Shown piece after piece: positions 13,805 to 16,909 of a stretch of DNA of 16,909 nucleotides (the first letter of the stretch is position 1; each line of letters starts with the position of its first letter). The position numbers and the translations under genes were made by a program. The stretch is from JBCDIQ01 sp039024295. GTDB taxonomy: Bacteria > Bacteroidota > Bacteroidia > J057. The notes beneath the pieces are model-generated. The model made no database searches and had not been told where the DNA came from. It worked only from the letters and a program-made list of their open reading frames with translations. Location: positions 1 through 16,909 of the forward strand of contig JBCDIQ010000085.1 in the NCBI GenBank assembly GCA_039024295.1, given 5' to 3'.

Positions 13805-16800
13805 ATGAAGCACATTCTTCTTCGTACCCTTTTTTTGATAATATCCGTAGCTTGGGCCTTGCCGTCTCAGTCCCAGCAACCAGATACCCTTCTGGCATCA
13901 ATCTTTGTCCAAATGGCCCGCCAGCTTGGAGACTCCTCTCGCTATGATTCGGCTGAGGTATATTGGAAAAAAGCCCTGAACCTATACAATCGGTCAGGTA
14001 AGGTACAGCGTTCAGCTTCTTGCCTGGTAGAAATGGGGAACATGTATGTGAATCAGGACCGTCACCTTGAAGCGTTAGAGGTGCTGTCAGAAGCTCATCA
14101 AAAAGCGTATCAATCTTTTGGGGAGGTACATCCACTCGTGGCGAAAGCCATGACCCTCGAAGGGCTGGCCAAGTTTAAGGCTGGGCAAGCAGAAGAAGGG
14201 GCAAGGTTGATGTATGATGGACTTGCCATCCGGCAGAAGCTATACGGTGAATCACATACAGAGCTTGCAGACAGCTATTTTTACCTGTCCAAAGGCATGG
14301 TTGCTGCCGGCAATTATGAACAAGCACTTTCGTGGGCTTTTCGTGCACATGAAGAAGCTCAGACAGCCCAAAATGAAACTCCTGTAAAAGTACAAATTGC
14401 CATTACAGGTCATTTGGCCAGTTTGTTGAGCGACCAATACCGATTACACGAATCCTTACAATACCTCCAACCGAGCCTGCAAAATAGCCGTGCAGTCTTA
14501 GGACGATACCATCCTCAAACAGTTCAATTGGTCTTATTGGCTGCGCATACCCTACAAAAGATGCAAGCACTCCAGCAGGCCTCTTTGTTGTTAAAGGTAG
14601 AATTGGCAACTGTATCTGGAACTCATGCCCATATCAACCTGCTTGATGCTTATGCGCATAATTTCTATGTGATGGGCCGTTATGAGGAGGCATCTGTGGA
14701 GTACAAGCGGTTGATAGCATTATTGGAATCAGCAGAAAAGAAAGATTACCTCAAGTTGGCAAATTCCTATACCAACTTAGGGGAATGCCTACTTAAGTGG
14801 GGAAAATATCCTCAAGCTATCTCTGCGTTGGAGAAGGCCAGAGACCAGGAAATCATTGCCTTCATGGGGCAGCCCTCTCCTACCACAGTTCGTACCATGC
14901 ACCTCCTAAGTCATGCGCTTCAACAGCAAGGCGAAGGAGGTCGGGCCGCTGCCATGGCACAACAGGCCGTGAGCATGAGCGACCGATTGGGAAAGATTTA
15001 TTTGAAATTGCAGATTGCCTCACGAGGCCTTTTGGCTCAAACGTATTGTGAACAAAAGAAATATGTAAGGAGCCTGGACGCTTACCAGGAAGCCTTGGGA
15101 CTGTGTAGTCGGGACTTTTCATCAGAAGATCCCTACGCAAATCCTTCACCTGAAAGTTTATTGTTTTTGGAACCAGGCATTTCACTGCTGATTGGGAAAG
15201 GAAACGTACTGCTGGCAGTATATCAAAACCTTTCAAAGAGTCCTATGGAGTTGGCTGCTGCCGAGGAAAGTTTCAAAACAGCCATTGCGCTGCTCTCCCA
15301 AGAGACGGGGCTTAACCTTGGAGACCGCTCTACCAAGATGTTGCGGCAGGCATGCGAGGGAATCATTACGGTAATAGGAATCAATTTTCAAAAGCAACAA
15401 GACCCAGCCCTCGCCCAGCAAGCATTTTATTTTGCTGATCTGAGCCGTTCCTACCATGTACCAACCTTTGCCCTTCATCAGGCAAAGGGGTTGCCCGACA
15501 GTATCTTAAACCAGGAGAAGATTTTGGCGGGGAAGCGGAAGTTCTACCAGGACCTTATCAATTCAGCGCAGGCTGATAGTGCCCAGTTAGCTGCCTGGCA
15601 GGCTGTTTATGACAGCACATTGGAGCAGCACCAGCTTTTTAAGCAAACTATTTATGAGTCTTATCCCGCATTTGGGAATACATATTACCGCTTACAGGTA
15701 GCTGATGTGCTTGAGGTCCAGTTCGGATTGGATGCTGAACAAGTGATCTTTAATACCTTCCTGACAGAGAATAATTTTTATGTGATTTCACTGGACCAGG
15801 AAGGAGCAAGGATGTTCATCTCTGAAGTGGATACCAATTTCGATTACCACCTTCAACAACTTCATACCCAGTTGGGGCGTGCGAGCAAGAGTGGAGCCAG
15901 CCAGGTCCGTTCCTTTGGGCAGTCGGCCTACTTTTTATATCAGGTGTTGATGGAGAAGGCTCTGAATCAATATGCCAGCACAAAAAGCATAAGTGTGATC
16001 CCGGATTTGGCACTGCGTAGGTTTCCATTTGAGGTCTTGATATCGAGTCCAGTGGATCCTGTAGAGGATGATTTCCGTAACCTTTTTTATCTGTTGCACA
16101 CCCATCAGATCAACTATGCTTTTTCCCTGAGGTATTACCAAGAAAGTCGACAACTCCGATTTGCAGCAAATAAAAGCTACCTCGGCTGGAATACCCAATA
16201 TTCTCCCCGGTCATTTAGCAATTATCCCCTGATGCAATTTTATCCTGATTTGAAATTGGTGCAAACGGCTTCACGTGGGTTTCAGGAAGAAATACGCCAA
16301 GGTCGAAAAATATGGGACGGAGAAAGGGTAAACATCACCTCCGACAACCTCAGCCGCTTTGTAAAATTGGAGGAAACCTATGGGGTCATTCAACTAGGGG
16401 TTCAATGTCTGATTGATGAAAGCTCACCCTTAGAGAGCATGATGTTCTTAGGAGGGATGAATTTGAAACCTGAGGCTTACCTGGAGAACCTGGTTGGAAA
16501 GTATTCAGCCTTGCAGGTCAAGAACACTGGATTACCCAAAACAAAAGACCATCATTTCAACATAAAGGCAATTTCTTCATTCGAGTGGCCCAGCCAGCTG
16601 GTGTTAATCACAGATGTACACCGCAACTTTTCAGGTGCAAAGGATTTTTCAGAGGGACTTCCCTTACTGGCGGATGCCCTGTATCAAAGTGGGGCTGCTG
16701 CGCTAACAGTAGGCTTGTGGCAACCGCGGGAAGAAACCAACCTGGAGCTGAACCGCCAATACATGCGGTACCTCCGCCAGGGGTTGGCAAAGGACCAGGC

Positions 16801-16909
16801 ACTTCAGCTTGCCCGGCGTAGCTTTCTGAATGAGGTGGAACCAGAATTTGCACATCCTCATTACTGGGGACATATGATGCTGATTGGCAATCCCAATGCG
16901 CTTGACATC
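13805..16909 (+). CDS. Secreted TPR-CHAT protein lacking the catalytic dyad (3' end cut by window)
   Basis: The frame is open from ATG 13805 to the last base, 1035 codons with no stop, so the true end lies outside. A signal peptide (MKHILLRTLFLIISVAWALPSQSQ) leads to about 15 helical TPR-type units from about residue 30 to 500. Examples are YDSAEVYWKKALNLY, YEQALSWAFRAHEEA and YTNLGECLLKWGKYPQAISALEKA. A helical linker and a CHAT (caspase-like) domain follow, from about 635 to the end. CHAT landmarks are ISVIPDLALRRFPFEVL, GAAALTVGLW and HPHYWGHMMLIGNP. The segment normally reading LHFATHG is IQLGVQC (Gln 867 in place of the catalytic His). The segment normally reading LVVLSACETG is LVLITDVHRN (Val 938 in place of the catalytic Cys). 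By this alignment the domain cannot be a Cys protease and would serve as a scaffold or sensor outside the cytoplasm. Little can be missing, as CHAT domains usually end about here; a short tail or membrane anchor may follow. Confidence 0.88.
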   Translation, partial: MKHILLRTLFLIISVAWALPSQSQQPDTLLASIFVQMARQLGDSSRYDSAEVYWKKALNLYNRSGKVQRSASCLVEMGNMYVNQDRHLEALEVLSEAHQKAYQSFGEVHPLVAKAMTLEGLAKFKAGQAEEGARLMYDGLAIRQKLYGESHTELADSYFYLSKGMVAAGNYEQALSWAFRAHEEAQTAQNETPVKVQIAITGHLASLLSDQYRLHESLQYLQPSLQNSRAVLGRYHPQTVQLVLLAAHTLQKMQALQQASLLLKVELATVSGTHAHINLLDAYAHNFYVMGRYEEASVEYKRLIALLESAEKKDYLKLANSYTNLGECLLKWGKYPQAISALEKARDQEIIAFMGQPSPTTVRTMHLLSHALQQQGEGGRAAAMAQQAVSMSDRLGKIYLKLQIASRGLLAQTYCEQKKYVRSLDAYQEALGLCSRDFSSEDPYANPSPESLLFLEPGISLLIGKGNVLLAVYQNLSKSPMELAAAEESFKTAIALLSQETGLNLGDRSTKMLRQACEGIITVIGINFQKQQDPALAQQAFYFADLSRSYHVPTFALHQAKGLPDSILNQEKILAGKRKFYQDLINSAQADSAQLAAWQAVYDSTLEQHQLFKQTIYESYPAFGNTYYRLQVADVLEVQFGLDAEQVIFNTFLTENNFYVISLDQEGARMFISEVDTNFDYHLQQLHTQLGRASKSGASQVRSFGQSAYFLYQVLMEKALNQYASTKSISVIPDLALRRFPFEVLISSPVDPVEDDFRNLFYLLHTHQINYAFSLRYYQESRQLRFAANKSYLGWNTQYSPRSFSNYPLMQFYPDLKLVQTASRGFQEEIRQGRKIWDGERVNITSDNLSRFVKLEETYGVIQLGVQCLIDESSPLESMMFLGGMNLKPEAYLENLVGKYSALQVKNTGLPKTKDHHFNIKAISSFEWPSQLVLITDVHRNFSGAKDFSEGLPLLADALYQSGAAALTVGLWQPREETNLELNRQYMRYLRQGLAKDQALQLARRSFLNEVEPEFAHPHYWGHMMLIGNPNALDI

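Noticed and set aside
13626..14135. 169-codon minus-strand frame across the start of the CHAT gene
   Set aside because: Antisense to a signal peptide and TPR region that read well on the plus strand; the product has no recognisable feature.

Overview
The window looks like chromosomal DNA of a member of the Bacteroidota, most likely a Saprospira/Lewinella-type or related marine or soil group. This is inferred from several things. There is a TTTG-N20-TAnnTTTG promoter. Shine-Dalgarno sites are largely absent. Lipoproteins carry an acidic stretch right after the lipobox. A relic of a type IX secretion (T9SS) C-terminal sorting domain is present, as are a GH106/GH28 pair for pectic sugars and typical Bacteroidota membrane-protein families. 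I see no tRNA, rRNA, CRISPR array, transposase or phage gene.

Layout. (1) 62-523: a small exported protein with an OmpA-like C-terminal fold. (2) 617-1100: the wreck of a secreted subtilisin-like (S8) protease, with its signal peptide, catalytic-Asp motif and T9SS tail still readable in different frames. (3) 1178-3981: a HerA/YjgR-type ATPase followed 8 bp later by a membrane-anchored pentapeptide-repeat protein. (4) 8482-4001, minus strand: a tight three-gene operon of a GH106-like lipoprotein rhamnosidase, a GH28 pectinase and an exported protein of unknown function. (5) 8645-10733: three adjacent lipoprotein genes sharing one small four-cysteine domain, which occurs four times. Two of them have a duplicated, 92% identical promoter/leader, and each gene ends in a hairpin terminator. 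(6) 10874-13361: a probable four-gene operon from a near-consensus promoter, encoding a six-helix membrane protein, a winged-helix regulator overlapping it by four bases, a DUF1361 membrane protein and a ferritin-like helical protein. (7) 13805 to the window edge: a secreted TPR-CHAT protein preceded by a nested hairpin.

How the parts work together. The GH106 and GH28 enzymes would cooperate on rhamnogalacturonan-type pectin, with the unknown third protein as a partner. The three lipoproteins look like a small, diversifying surface family with a shared expression signal. The CHAT protein appears to have lost both residues of the catalytic dyad, which would make it a pseudoprotease. The best candidates for undescribed biology are the lipoprotein array with its duplicated structured leader and the secreted pseudo-CHAT protein with its structured upstream region.
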